The notes beneath the pieces were generated by a model. That model saw nothing but the letters and a program-made list of their open reading frames with translations. It was not told the origin of the DNA and searched no databases. A DNA stretch of 64,000 nt from Streptomyces sp. F001 (GTDB taxonomy: Bacteria > Actinomycetota > Actinomycetes > Streptomycetales > Streptomycetaceae). The position numbers and the translations under genes were made by a program. Of the stretch, positions 42,208 through 51,007 are shown piece by piece; the stretch's first letter is position 1, and every line of letters begins with the position of its first letter. The stretch lies in assembly GCF_004187715.1 (NCBI RefSeq), contig NZ_QZWF01000001.1, positions 1 to 64,000 on the forward strand, given 5' to 3'.

Positions 42208-43797
42208 TCACCCCTTGCTGACCGCCGTCAGGATCTCCGGCAGCCGTGCTGCCGTACGCGGCGCCGCCAGGCGTAGCCCCAGATACGCGATCGCCGCCCC
42301 GTACACGGTGCCCACCGGCAGCAGCAGCCGGCTCCACGCGTCCCCGCCCGCGCTGGTGTTGATCCAGATCGTCACGGCGATGACAGGGGCGCACAGCAGG
42401 GCCGCGGCCACCATCCCGCCGAAGATCGCGATCCAGGCGAGTCCGGCCTGCCCGGGGGCGACGTTCTTGTAGCCCTCCTGCGGGATGGAGTACGGGAAAC
42501 GCGCCGAGGTCCAGGCGCCGGTCGCCAGCATCGAGCCGAGCAGGGCGAAGGACAGCCCCAGCACCTCGGGCAGCCGGGCCCAGTCGCCGAGCACCGCCGT
42601 CGTCAGGACGGTGACGAGCGCGGCGTACGGCAGCGTGATCACCAGCAGGGCGAGGGCCCGCGCGCGCAGTTCGACGTAGGCGTCACGTGTCGAGGAGACG
42701 GTCATCGCCACCATCCAGAACGCGGACGTGTCCTGGCCGAACTGGTTGTACATCTGGATGCCGAGCATGCCGGCGGCGAAGCAGGCGAAGTAGATGGAGC
42801 CGGTGCCCTGCAGCGCGTTGAACACCGGCACGATCAGCCCGATGGCCAGCGAGGTCACCCAGGCCGCCTTGGTCTTGGGGTCGCGCCACACATAGCGCAG
42901 GCTGCGCTCCATGGCGGTGCCGGTGCGTCCGGAGGGCAGCAGCCGGGCGAGGCCCGTCGACGGCCGGTCGCGGACGGTGGTGTCGCCGGCGGCCTGGAGG
43001 GTGGATCCGTCCGGTGAGGTCATCAGCCGGGTCAGATGCCGCGCCCACATCGCCAGCAGCGCCACCAACGCCAGGACGGACAGCGCGAGTTGGGCTGCCG
43101 CGATCCCGTACGAGCCCTCGCTGACCGCGTCCACCGCCCCGATCGACGAGGCGGGCGGCACCCAGCGCAGCACGTCGGCTGCCGGGGTGAGCTGTCCGAG
43201 CCCGGACGAACCAAGGCGCTGCGCCCCGAAGTTGACCACCTGTGCCCCGACCGCGATGACCAGCCCGCTCAGCACCGCCAGATCGCGGCCCTTGCGGCTG
43301 GTCAGCAGCCGGATGTTGGCGGTGGCGACGGCCCGCGCGAGGGCCACGCACACCAGCAGCGCCAGCCCGACGGCGACCACACCGACGACGTACGCTGCCG
43401 CCCCCCGCGCCACGGCGATCACCGAACCGGCGAACAGGCACACCGTGAACAGCGGCCCGATCCCCACCAGCGAGGCCGCGAGCAGCGCCCGCACCAGCGG
43501 CCGGGGCCGCAGCGGCAGCATCACCAGCCGGGTCGGGTCGAGGGTCTCGTCGCCGCCCGGGAAGAACAGCGGCATCACCGCCCAGCCCAGCGCCAGCACC
43601 GCCGCCAGCAGGACGACCACGGCGTCGGCGTGCGCGTTGCCGCGCAGCAGGACCAGGCCGAGCAGTTGCAGCACGGCGAAGAGCAGCGTGACGACCGCCG
43701 AAGCGATGTAGGCGGCGCGCCGGCCGGCGGACTGCCGGAGCCCGTTGCGCAGCAGGGACAGTTTCAGCTGGACCAGAGTGCCGGTGACGGTGCTCAT
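42208..43797 (-). CDS. Large ABC-2-like transporter permease
   Basis: A 529-residue membrane protein with about twelve hydrophobic segments, two per repeated block, and cytoplasmic loops such as SPDGSTLQAAGDTTVRDRPS. It follows the pattern of actinobacterial exporters where one long permease pairs with one ATPase. The ATG at 43797 overlaps the ATPase stop (ATGA), so the subunits are coupled. The substrate is unknown; no regulator is adjacent. Confidence 0.85.
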   Translation of the reverse strand: MSTVTGTLVQLKLSLLRNGLRQSAGRRAAYIASAVVTLLFAVLQLLGLVLLRGNAHADAVVVLLAAVLALGWAVMPLFFPGGDETLDPTRLVMLPLRPRPLVRALLAASLVGIGPLFTVCLFAGSVIAVARGAAAYVVGVVAVGLALLVCVALARAVATANIRLLTSRKGRDLAVLSGLVIAVGAQVVNFGAQRLGSSGLGQLTPAADVLRWVPPASSIGAVDAVSEGSYGIAAAQLALSVLALVALLAMWARHLTRLMTSPDGSTLQAAGDTTVRDRPSTGLARLLPSGRTGTAMERSLRYVWRDPKTKAAWVTSLAIGLIVPVFNALQGTGSIYFACFAAGMLGIQMYNQFGQDTSAFWMVAMTVSSTRDAYVELRARALALLVITLPYAALVTVLTTAVLGDWARLPEVLGLSFALLGSMLATGAWTSARFPYSIPQEGYKNVAPGQAGLAWIAIFGGMVAAALLCAPVIAVTIWINTSAGGDAWSRLLLPVGTVYGAAIAYLGLRLAAPRTAARLPEILTAVSKG

Positions 43798-44585
43798 CGC
43801 GCGCCGCCGCCGAGCCAGTCGAGGTCGGAGCCGGCATCGCGGACGCCCGCGCCGACGAGTTCGAGGAAGGCCTGCTGGAGGGTGGCGGCATCGCCGCGGA
43901 CCTCGGCGAGCGGCCCGTGGGCACGGATCCGCCCGGCGGCCATGACAGCCACCCAGTCGCACAGCGACTCCACGAGCTCCATCACATGCGAGGAGAAGAC
44001 GACGGTGGCGCCGGAGGCCGTGTACCGCTCCAGTACGCCCCGGATGGTCTGCGCGGACACCGGGTCGACGCCCTCGAACGGCTCGTCGAGGAAGAGCACT
44101 TCGGGATTGTGCAGCAGCGCGCACGCCAGCCCGATCTTCTTGCGCATACCGGTCGAGTAGTCGACGACCAGCTTGTGCTGGGCGCCCGCCAGGTCGAGGA
44201 CGTCCAGCAGCTGGGTGGTCCGCTTGTCGACCTCGGCGCCGGGCAGTCCGCGCAGCCTGCCCGTGTACGCCAGGAGTTCCCGCCCCGACAGCCGCTCGAA
44301 CAGCCGCAGCCCCTCGGGCAGCACCCCGATCCGGGCCTTCACCTCCACCGGGTCCCGCCACACGTCGTGCCCCACGACCTCGACGCTCCCCTGATCGGGC
44401 CGCAGCAGCCCGGTCACCATCGACAGCGTGGTGGTCTTCCCGGCCCCGTTGGGCCCGACAAGCCCGATGAACCGCCCCGCAGGCAGCTCCAGATCGATCC
44501 CCCCGACAGCAACCTGCTCCCCGAACCGCTTCCAGAGCCCCCGCACCCGCACGGCGGCCGTCCCCGTCTTCGCTCGCTCGGTCAT
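43794..44585 (-). CDS. ABC transporter ATP-binding protein
   Basis: A 263-residue ATPase with Walker [18 protein letters not shown]-loop region ARIGVLPEGLRLFE, signature VDYSTGMRKKIGLA (STGM in place of SGGQ) and Walker B VLFLDEPFEGVDP. The permease gene overlaps its stop. The ATG is preceded by TAGGGT and six bases on the minus strand with no Shine-Dalgarno sequence, so the message is probably leaderless. Confidence 0.92.
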   Translation of the reverse strand: MTERAKTGTAAVRVRGLWKRFGEQVAVGGIDLELPAGRFIGLVGPNGAGKTTTLSMVTGLLRPDQGSVEVVGHDVWRDPVEVKARIGVLPEGLRLFERLSGRELLAYTGRLRGLPGAEVDKRTTQLLDVLDLAGAQHKLVVDYSTGMRKKIGLACALLHNPEVLFLDEPFEGVDPVSAQTIRGVLERYTASGATVVFSSHVMELVESLCDWVAVMAAGRIRAHGPLAEVRGDAATLQQAFLELVGAGVRDAGSDLDWLGGGAR

Positions 44586-44591
44586 GCAAAA

Positions 44592-44597
44592 ACCCTA
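44592..44597 (-). promoter_or_regulatory. Leaderless -10 element of ABC operon
   Basis: Minus-strand TAGGGT, then TTTTGC, then the ATG at 44585. The spacing of six bases matches the serC promoter in this window. No convincing -35 box is seen. Confidence 0.5.
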
Positions 44598-44608
44598 CGG
44601 TGCAACAA

Positions 44609-44685
44609 CGCCCCAAGGGGCGCGGGACGTTGACATATGCGGCTCCGCCGCGTGGGCGCGACCAGCCAAAGACAACCCGCAGTCG
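44609..44685. repeat. Dispersed intergenic repeat, plus-oriented copy
   Basis: CGCCCC-AA-GGGGCG hairpin (44609-44622), then GGACGTTGACATATGCGGCT, CCGCCGCGTGGGCGCGACCA, GCC and an ACCCGCAG end. It occupies the gap between the prim-pol-like gene and the ABC ATPase gene, where the hairpin may terminate the former. Confidence 0.85.
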
Positions 44686-44724
44686 CCGAACAAAGACCAA
44701 CCAAGCAGCTCCTTGGGCGAACCG

Positions 44725-45378
44725 CTACCGATCCCTCCCGCACGCATAGGCCAACGGCGAGACCAACTCCTCCGCATCCGGCAACCACCGATTCGCAGCC
44801 GTAGGCCGGCAGGCCCACTGCACGGCCCCCCGCGACCCGAACCGCGTAGGCGGCGCAGCCACCCACGCCCCCTCGCCCAACGCCACGAGATCGAGCGAGG
44901 CAACCGACCACCCCAGCTTGCGCACCAGATCCGGAACCTTCACCGATGCACCCGGCAGCACAAAGAACTGCATCCGCCGGTCCGGCGTCAACGTCACCGG
45001 CCCGAGCGTCAGTTCCATCCGCTCCATCCGTGCCAGTGCGAGAAACCCGGCCGTCTCCGGCACACAGATCGCGTCGAACGTACGGCCCGTCGGCAGCAGG
45101 ATCGACGCGTGCGGCTGCTTCTGCCACATCCGGCGTGCGACGGTCGCGCTGCCCGTCGCCAGCGTCTCCCAGTCCGGGCGCGTCGGATGCGCCCCGGGCG
45201 CACCGCACGCGGCGTCACCGCAGGAGCAGCGCTGCACCCCGTCGACGGCTTCCAGCCAGGTGCCCGGGAACACGTCCCAGTGGCGCTCCTCGGCGTAGCG
45301 AACGGCGGTGTCCAGCAGCGATTCCCCGCGCTGCTTCGGAATCTGGGCGGCTTCGGTGGCCGGGATCGTCTCTTCCAC
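44725..45378 (-). CDS. Bifunctional DNA primase/polymerase-like protein
   Basis: A 217-residue protein resembling the N-terminal prim-pol domain found as standalone proteins in Streptomyces: ESLLDTAVRYAEERHWDVFPGTW at the start, a Cys cluster CSCGDAACGAPGAHPTRPDW (about 51-70) and WACRPTAANRWLPDAEELVS near the end. The usual acidic polymerase residues are not obvious, so enzymatic activity is doubtful. It is divergent from the TPR regulator gene. The start is GTG with a weak GGAG-type site. Confidence 0.7.
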   Translation of the reverse strand: MEETIPATEAAQIPKQRGESLLDTAVRYAEERHWDVFPGTWLEAVDGVQRCSCGDAACGAPGAHPTRPDWETLATGSATVARRMWQKQPHASILLPTGRTFDAICVPETAGFLALARMERMELTLGPVTLTPDRRMQFFVLPGASVKVPDLVRKLGWSVASLDLVALGEGAWVAAPPTRFGSRGAVQWACRPTAANRWLPDAEELVSPLAYACGRDR

Positions 45379-45717
45379 GCTCCACTCAACTCCCGCACCA
45401 ACCTGGGGTTACGGCCAGTCCGCGCGCGGGGGAGGAGCATTGATTCGCCGTTCGGGGCGCATGGATGCACGTGTGGGGGCGCGCGGGAGGATCCGCGGTG
45501 GGAGCTGGGTAGCCAGGTGTGGGGACGGCACCCGCCGTCACCCCGGCAATCCTCAGCAATCCCCGCATGACTCGCATTTTGCGCATGTCCGTGGGGCATT
45601 GATCTTCACGGCCGGAACTTATTCGCCTCTGGACGAAGGACGAAGGCGGAGGTCCCGGTCGGGAAGACCGACCAACTCGGTGCGTGGGCAGGCACCGCAG
45701 CCACAGGGGGTACGCCA
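45379..45717. other. 339-base divergent region
   Basis: It lies between divergent starts at 45378 and 45718. Only scattered A/T-richer patches (CATTGATTC at 45439, ATTTTGCGC at 45576, GGAACTTATTC at 45614) that could hold promoters are seen; no clear operator, hairpin or gene. Confidence 0.5.
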
Positions 45718-47103
45718 ATGGCCGCAAGGCCTCTCGTTGCGCGGCAGCCGAACGAACGGCTGCAGGCGCTCATCCAGGAAGCGGGCTGCTCGAACGCCGG
45801 GCTGGCCCGCCGGGTCAACATGTGCGGCGCCGAGCACGGTCTCGACCTGCGCTACGACAAGACGTCCGTGGCCCGTTGGCTGCGCGGACAGCAGCCGCGC
45901 GGACGGGCCCCGGCGATCATCGCCGAGGCGCTCGGCCGCAAACTCGGCCGTACGGTCACGATCGACGAGATCGGCATGGCCAACGGCAAGAACCTCGCCT
46001 CGGGCGTCGGCCTCCAGTTCTCGCCGACGGTACTGGGAGCCATCGAGCAGGTGTGTGAGCTGTGGCGCAGTGACGTGGGCCGCCGGGACTTCCTGGCCGG
46101 CTCCTCCGTCGCCGCCTCCGCGCTGGTCGAGCCGAGCCGCGACTGGCTGATCTCCGCGCCCGACGCGCAGGTGGCGCGTGCGGCGGGACCGCGCGTGGGC
46201 CAGTCCGACGTGGCCGCAGTGCGTGCGATGACGCAGGCGCTGGTCGACCTGGACCACCAGTACGGCAGCGGGCATGTGCGCCCGGTCGTCGTGCACTACC
46301 TCAACAGCGTGGTCTCCGGGCTGCTCGCCGGCTCCTACCGGGAGGCCGTCGGGCGTGAACTCTTCGCCTCCGTCGCGCGGTTGACGGAGCTCGCCGGGTA
46401 CATGGCCGTCGACACCGGGCAACCCGGGCTCGCCCAGCGCTACTACATCCAGGCGCTGCGGCTGGCACAGGGCGCCGGCGATCGCGGATACGGCGGATAT
46501 GTACTCGCCGCGTCCATGAGCCACCTCGCCGCGCAGCTCGGGAACCCGCGCGAGATCGCGCAGTTGGCGCGTGCGGCGCAGGAGGGGGCGCGCGGGCGCG
46601 TGACCCCGCGCGCGGAGGCGATGTTCCACGCGGCGGAGGCACGCGGGCACGCGCTGATGGGCGATGCGCGGGCCGCCGAGTCGGCGGCCGGGCGCGCGGT
46701 GAGCGCCATGGAGCAGGCGGACGCCGCGTCCGGGGACGATCCGGCGTGGATCGCGCACTTCGACGAGGCCTACCTCGCCGACGAGCTGGCGCACTGCCAC
46801 CGCGACCTGGGCCAGGCCGAGGCGGCGGCGCGCTACGCGCAGGAGTCCCTCGACGGGCACCCCGAGTCCCGGGCCCGCAGGCGCGCCATCGGCTATGTGC
46901 TGCTCGCCACAGCGCAGGTGCAGCAGCGTGAGATCGAGCAGGCCTGCCATACGGGGCTGAAGGCCGTGGACCTCCTGGAGACCCTGCGCTCCAACCGGGG
47001 CGCCGAGTACCTGGAGGACTTCCAGCAACGGCTGGAGCCGTTCCAGGAGGAGGCAGTGGTGCGGGAGTTCGGGGCGCGGCTGGAGCTGCAGGCGGCAGCG
47101 TGA
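45718..47103 (+). CDS. XRE/TPR-type regulatory protein (NsdA-like)
   Basis: A 461-residue protein. An XRE-like N-terminal domain (RLQALIQEAGCSNAGLARRV, then TSVARWLRGQQPRGRAP) is followed by a long alpha-helical region with TPR-type repeats (GLAQRYYIQALRLAQGAGDRG, AARYAQESLDGHPESRARR). Proteins of this design in Streptomyces include NsdA, a negative regulator of differentiation and antibiotic synthesis; orthology is not established. GGGGG lies 8 bases before the ATG. Confidence 0.78.
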   Translation: MAARPLVARQPNERLQALIQEAGCSNAGLARRVNMCGAEHGLDLRYDKTSVARWLRGQQPRGRAPAIIAEALGRKLGRTVTIDEIGMANGKNLASGVGLQFSPTVLGAIEQVCELWRSDVGRRDFLAGSSVAASALVEPSRDWLISAPDAQVARAAGPRVGQSDVAAVRAMTQALVDLDHQYGSGHVRPVVVHYLNSVVSGLLAGSYREAVGRELFASVARLTELAGYMAVDTGQPGLAQRYYIQALRLAQGAGDRGYGGYVLAASMSHLAAQLGNPREIAQLARAAQEGARGRVTPRAEAMFHAAEARGHALMGDARAAESAAGRAVSAMEQADAASGDDPAWIAHFDEAYLADELAHCHRDLGQAEAAARYAQESLDGHPESRARRRAIGYVLLATAQVQQREIEQACHTGLKAVDLLETLRSNRGAEYLEDFQQRLEPFQEEAVVREFGARLELQAAA

Positions 47104-47304
47104 ACAAGCGCCCTGCGCGTGCGTGAACATGCGGGAAACGAAGGGGCGGCGAGCAGGAGGTGACATAAGCAGCGTGCCGCGGGCCGGTTTTGTTACCGCG
47201 GTCACAGGGCAGGAGGTCAGGTCCTGTGCTGCGTGGCACCGGGCTCCGGGGACCCGGTAGCGTGAGCCGACGATTCCGAAGGTCCCCCATTCGTAGGAGT
47301 CCCG

Positions 47305-48984
47305 GTGACGCAGAGTGGACAGGGCGAGGAGCCCTCGGCGCGGCCCGCGCACGAAGGCATCGTGCTGCCCTCCGACGGTGGCGAGCCGCTGCTGCCGGGC
47401 ATGACGGGCGGACCTGCCGACCGGCCTGCCGGCCCGCAGCAGGCTGCCCCCGGCGGTCGGATCCCGGCCTCGGCCCCGCCCGGCGGCCAGGCCTGGGGCC
47501 AGCCGTGGGGCCCCGACCAGCACCAGGCCCCGGCCCCACCGTCGGGCCAGGGCTGGCAGACGCCGCCCACGGAGGCGTGGGGCACACCGGAGCCGGCCCC
47601 TTGGACCACACCGGACACCTCGCCCGCCGTACCGTCCCAGCCGGGCCCGCTCCCACCCGAGGGGGCACCGGGCCAGGCGTACGGCACCGACGCACAGGGC
47701 GCGTACGGCACGTACCCGACCCCCGGCACCGGAGGGGACACGTACTCCACGCCGACGAGCGGCCCCGGCGCCTCGCTGCCACCCGCAGGTCAGGGCACCC
47801 ACCGGCGGCCCGCGCACGGTGCCGCCCTGCCGCCCGCCTCCGGCCCCGACGAAGGCGCCACCCAGTACATACCGCCCGTCGCGTCCGCGCCCGGGAACGA
47901 AGGGGCCACGCAGTATCTGCCGCCCGTTGCCGCGGGCGGGGACGAGGGGGCGACGCAGTACCTGCCGCCGGTCGGGCCCGGGGCCCTGCCGCCGGAGATG
48001 CCGGCCGGGGGGTCCGCACAGCCGTCGTCGGAGACGACCCAGTACCTCGGCCGGGCCCGGCAGAGCGCGCCCGGTCCGCTGCCGTCGGCGTCCGGTCCCG
48101 ACGCCGAGGCCACGCAGTACATCGCGCCCGTGCCCGGTCAGACGCCCGGTGCCCCGTACGGGGACCGGCAGCCGCCCGCCGAGTTCGACAACCTCTTCCG
48201 CAGCGGGCCGGGCGGCGACAGTCCGGCCGCGGCGACGCAGCAGCTGCCCCGCTTCCAGGAACCGCAGCCGGCGGGTCACGCCGCGCAGCCGTCGTACGAC
48301 GGTCCCGGCCCGGCCGGTGGCCGGCGTGCTGCCCGGGACGGCGGCGGCCGTACCGGCTCGCGCGTGCCCCTCATCGCGGCCTGCGGCATCGGCATCGCTG
48401 TGGTGGGCATCGGCGCCGGTGCGCTGCTGGCCACCGGGGGCGGCGAGGAGGACAAGGACCCCAAGACCGTCTCCGCCACGGCGCCCACGACCGGCGAGAC
48501 ATCCGCCTCGCCGTCCGTCGATCCCGCCGAGCAGCAGGCCATCGCCCTGGACAAGCTGCTCGCCGACAGCGGTGACAGCCGGACCACGGTGATCAAGGCG
48601 GTCAACGACGTGAAGTCCTGCAGCAACCTGGCCCAGGCGGCCAAGGACCTGCGGGACGCGGCCGGGCAGCGCAACGGCCTGGTCACCCAGCTGTCCGAGC
48701 TGTCCGTCGACAAGCTGCCCGACAACGCAGCGCTGACCGCCGCCCTGAACAAGGCGTGGAAGGCGTCCGCCGCCGCCGACAACCACTACGCCGCGTGGGC
48801 CGACCAGGTCGCCGGCCAGCGGGGCAAGCTCTGCAAGAAGGGCCAGGCCCGCAGCACCGGCCAGACCGCGGCCGGCAACCGGGAGAGCGGCACCGCCAGC
48901 ACACAGAAGGCGGAGGCGGCCAAGCTGTGGAACGCGATCGCGAAGACGTACGGCCTGACCGAGCGGCAGCCGACCCAGCTGTGA
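47305..48984 (+). CDS. Pro-rich cytoplasmic-tail membrane protein with ATQY repeats
   Basis: A 559-residue protein. Residues 1-350 are Pro/Gly/Gln-rich and hold six spaced copies of an ATQY-type motif (EGATQYIPPV, EGATQYLPPV twice, ETTQYLG, EATQYIAPV, AATQQLP). Then come one membrane helix (PLIAACGIGIAVVGIGAGALLA) and an extracytoplasmic helical domain of about 150 residues with two Cys (KSCSNLA and KLCKKG). The repeated Thr-Gln motifs resemble phospho-Thr docking sites for FHA domains, so it may be a target of a membrane Ser/Thr kinase. GTG start with TAGGAG upstream. Confidence 0.8.
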   Translation: MTQSGQGEEPSARPAHEGIVLPSDGGEPLLPGMTGGPADRPAGPQQAAPGGRIPASAPPGGQAWGQPWGPDQHQAPAPPSGQGWQTPPTEAWGTPEPAPWTTPDTSPAVPSQPGPLPPEGAPGQAYGTDAQGAYGTYPTPGTGGDTYSTPTSGPGASLPPAGQGTHRRPAHGAALPPASGPDEGATQYIPPVASAPGNEGATQYLPPVAAGGDEGATQYLPPVGPGALPPEMPAGGSAQPSSETTQYLGRARQSAPGPLPSASGPDAEATQYIAPVPGQTPGAPYGDRQPPAEFDNLFRSGPGGDSPAAATQQLPRFQEPQPAGHAAQPSYDGPGPAGGRRAARDGGGRTGSRVPLIAACGIGIAVVGIGAGALLATGGGEEDKDPKTVSATAPTTGETSASPSVDPAEQQAIALDKLLADSGDSRTTVIKAVNDVKSCSNLAQAAKDLRDAAGQRNGLVTQLSELSVDKLPDNAALTAALNKAWKASAAADNHYAAWADQVAGQRGKLCKKGQARSTGQTAAGNRESGTASTQKAEAAKLWNAIAKTYGLTERQPTQL

Positions 48985-49010
48985 GGCCGGTGCGGGGCGC
49001 GACTCGCGGC

Positions 49011-50312
49011 TCAGCTCGCCTCAGCGCCCTGCAGGGTCTTCGTCACGTCGAGGGCGCTCTTGCGGGCCGCGACCAGCTGGCCGTCCCGCACGACCTGCAC
49101 GGTCACGTCGGTGTTGACCAGGCGCGGGAAGCCCACCGAGGCCAGCACGTCCTGGAACTGCCACTGCAGCGTCGGCGTGAGCCCGCCCGTGGTGACCTTG
49201 AAACCGTCGTCCAGGGTGCGCCGTACGGATTCGGCGGTCACGTCGCTGTCGCCGAGCGACTTCACCACGGCCTCGAGGACGGTGTACGCGATCCAGGTGG
49301 TCTGCACACCGGCGTCCGCGGGGTCGATGCGGGTGTCGGTGAAGGCCTGCTCGCGGATCACCTTCTTCATCTCGTCCCAGCGCTTGTCGGTCTCCACCGG
49401 GTACCAGCCGGTGATGTACGCCCCCTCGTAGGGGCTCGACGCGCCGCCGGTCGCGTCGATGACCGTCTGGTCGACGCTGCCGAGGACGGTGCCGGTCCGC
49501 ACCTCGGGGTAGTTCTCACGGGCGCGCCGGAAGGAGTCCATGAAGGTGCTGGTGCGGTCGCCGAGCGCGGGCACCACGCAGCCCGTCTGTGTCGGGTCCG
49601 TCGTGGCCTGGTCCAGCGCCCGCTCGGAGGGCGTGGAGTACTCGGTGGCGTCCTCCGCGGCGCGCAGGTCGCTCGCCGTGCTGTGGCCGCCCGCCCGCAG
49701 GCCCGAGTTGATCAGGGTGGGCAGTTCGTCGCCCGCGATGGTGTCGGGCCGGACCAGCGAGACCGGACCGCAGGTCCTGGCGAGCTCCCTGCCGAGGCCG
49801 GCCAGCAGCGCGGGCTGGCCGCCGTTGACGGGGTAGGAGAGGGGACTGGTGAACTCGCCGTTCGTGATGCCGTAGCCCCCTATGTACGGTATGCCCGCAC
49901 CTTCCAGGATCGGGAAGAAGGAGTCGGCGTACTGGCTGTAGGAGCCGACGACCGCGACGGCCTTCTCCTTGACCGCACGACGGGCGCACTTGGCGGCGCC
50001 CACGCTGTCGTTGTGGTCGTTGCAGAGCAGGACCCGGAGCTTGCGGCCGTTGATGCCGCCGTTGGAGTTGACGTAGCGGGCGTAGGCGAGCGCGAGGGCC
50101 GGCATGCCGGGCTTGTTGGTGGCGTTGGTCTCCTGCGGCGCCCAGGTCATGACGGTGATCGGGTCGTCCCCGGAACCCGTGCCGGGAATGATCCCGCAAC
50201 CGGCGGCGAGCGACGCGCACGCCACCAGGGCGCCCGCTGTGCGGATGGCTCTGGCGGGTCGCCTGAGGAGGGCGGGGAGGAAGGTGCTGCGGATGCGTCG
50301 CCTGCCGGTCAT
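49011..50312 (-). CDS. Orphan amino-acid-type ABC substrate-binding lipoprotein
   Basis: A 433-residue type I periplasmic-binding protein (Peripla_BP_6 family). The basic N terminus MTGRRRIRS, hydrophobic core and lipobox LAAGC (Cys about 39) mark a lipoprotein. The core shows NGGINGRKLRVLLCNDHND, VVGSYSQYADSFFPILEGAGIPYIGG and a second-lobe EGAYITGWYP. The family binds branched-chain amino acids or similar ligands. No permease or ATPase gene is adjacent. An in-frame GTG at 50339 is a possible earlier start. Confidence 0.88.
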   Translation of the reverse strand: MTGRRRIRSTFLPALLRRPARAIRTAGALVACASLAAGCGIIPGTGSGDDPITVMTWAPQETNATNKPGMPALALAYARYVNSNGGINGRKLRVLLCNDHNDSVGAAKCARRAVKEKAVAVVGSYSQYADSFFPILEGAGIPYIGGYGITNGEFTSPLSYPVNGGQPALLAGLGRELARTCGPVSLVRPDTIAGDELPTLINSGLRAGGHSTASDLRAAEDATEYSTPSERALDQATTDPTQTGCVVPALGDRTSTFMDSFRRARENYPEVRTGTVLGSVDQTVIDATGGASSPYEGAYITGWYPVETDKRWDEMKKVIREQAFTDTRIDPADAGVQTTWIAYTVLEAVVKSLGDSDVTAESVRRTLDDGFKVTTGGLTPTLQWQFQDVLASVGFPRLVNTDVTVQVVRDGQLVAARKSALDVTKTLQGAEAS

Positions 50313-50435
50313 GCATCCGCACGATTCCGACACATTGCTAACCCAGGAGTGACCCTTGGTCAACGCCTGGTGACGTAAAGGTGAATTACGGGGGCCGGTG
50401 AACGGCGCGTGGCGAAGAACGTACGATCGATGACC

Positions 50436-50462
50436 GTGCAAGGTGTGCAAGGTGTACAAGGT
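50436..50462. repeat. Triple 9-bp direct repeat
   Basis: GTGCAAGGT twice and GTACAAGGT once, head to tail, in the region between the binding-protein gene and the SCO4402-type gene. It would encode VQGVQGVQG if translation began at the ATG 50430 (TACGAT lies just upstream); otherwise it may be an operator. Confidence 0.75.
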
Positions 50463-50501
50463 TCGGCGAACTCTTCCCGCCGCGGGCGTCGCTCATCCAC
50501 C

Positions 50502-50948
50502 ATGGGCGACATGCCTCTGAACGACATGCCGTGGTGGCGCTGGCGCAGCAACGTGCGCTCCGCGCTGCACATGCTTTCCGATCCGGCGTTCCAGCGGGAC
50601 GTCTGGCTGGCGGGCGTCGAGGGGTACGGGGACGTCACCGACGCCGTGTACCGGCTCGTCGAGGACACCTGGCTCGACCACTGGTCCGCCGAGAAGTACG
50701 TCGGCACGATCTTCCGCGACTCGCAGGAGGCGGCGCTCGTCGACACCGCCGTACTGCGGGTGCTGCGGATCATGCACCAGGTCGGGCCGGACGCGCCGGT
50801 GTCCTCCTACGTCGACCACCCGGCGTGGCCGGAGGCGGTGCGGGCCGCGCGGGACGCCCATGTGCGGATGGCGGTGAGCGACGGCGAGGACCCGGACGCG
50901 CCGCCCCGCACGCTCGAGGTGCTGCGGATACTCACGCGGTCGGCGTAG
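50502..50948 (+). CDS. SCO4402-family protein of unknown function
   Basis: A 148-residue soluble acidic protein beginning MGDMPLNDMPWWRWRSNVRS and containing DPAFQRDVWLAGVEGYGDVT, VEDTWLDHWSAEKYVGTIF and SSYVDHPAWPEAV. I recognise the name SCO4402 family for such Streptomyces proteins; no function is known. The start is uncertain: ATG 50502 has no strong ribosome-binding site, and ATG 50430 (adding 24 residues including VQGVQGVQG) or internal ATGs at 50511 and 50526 are possible. Confidence 0.7.
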   Translation: MGDMPLNDMPWWRWRSNVRSALHMLSDPAFQRDVWLAGVEGYGDVTDAVYRLVEDTWLDHWSAEKYVGTIFRDSQEAALVDTAVLRVLRIMHQVGPDAPVSSYVDHPAWPEAVRAARDAHVRMAVSDGEDPDAPPRTLEVLRILTRSA

Positions 50949-51007
50949 CTCGTCCGACCGCCGGACGACTTGCCCCGCGCCGAGCCCGGTGTGGGACCCT
51001 GTCCTGC

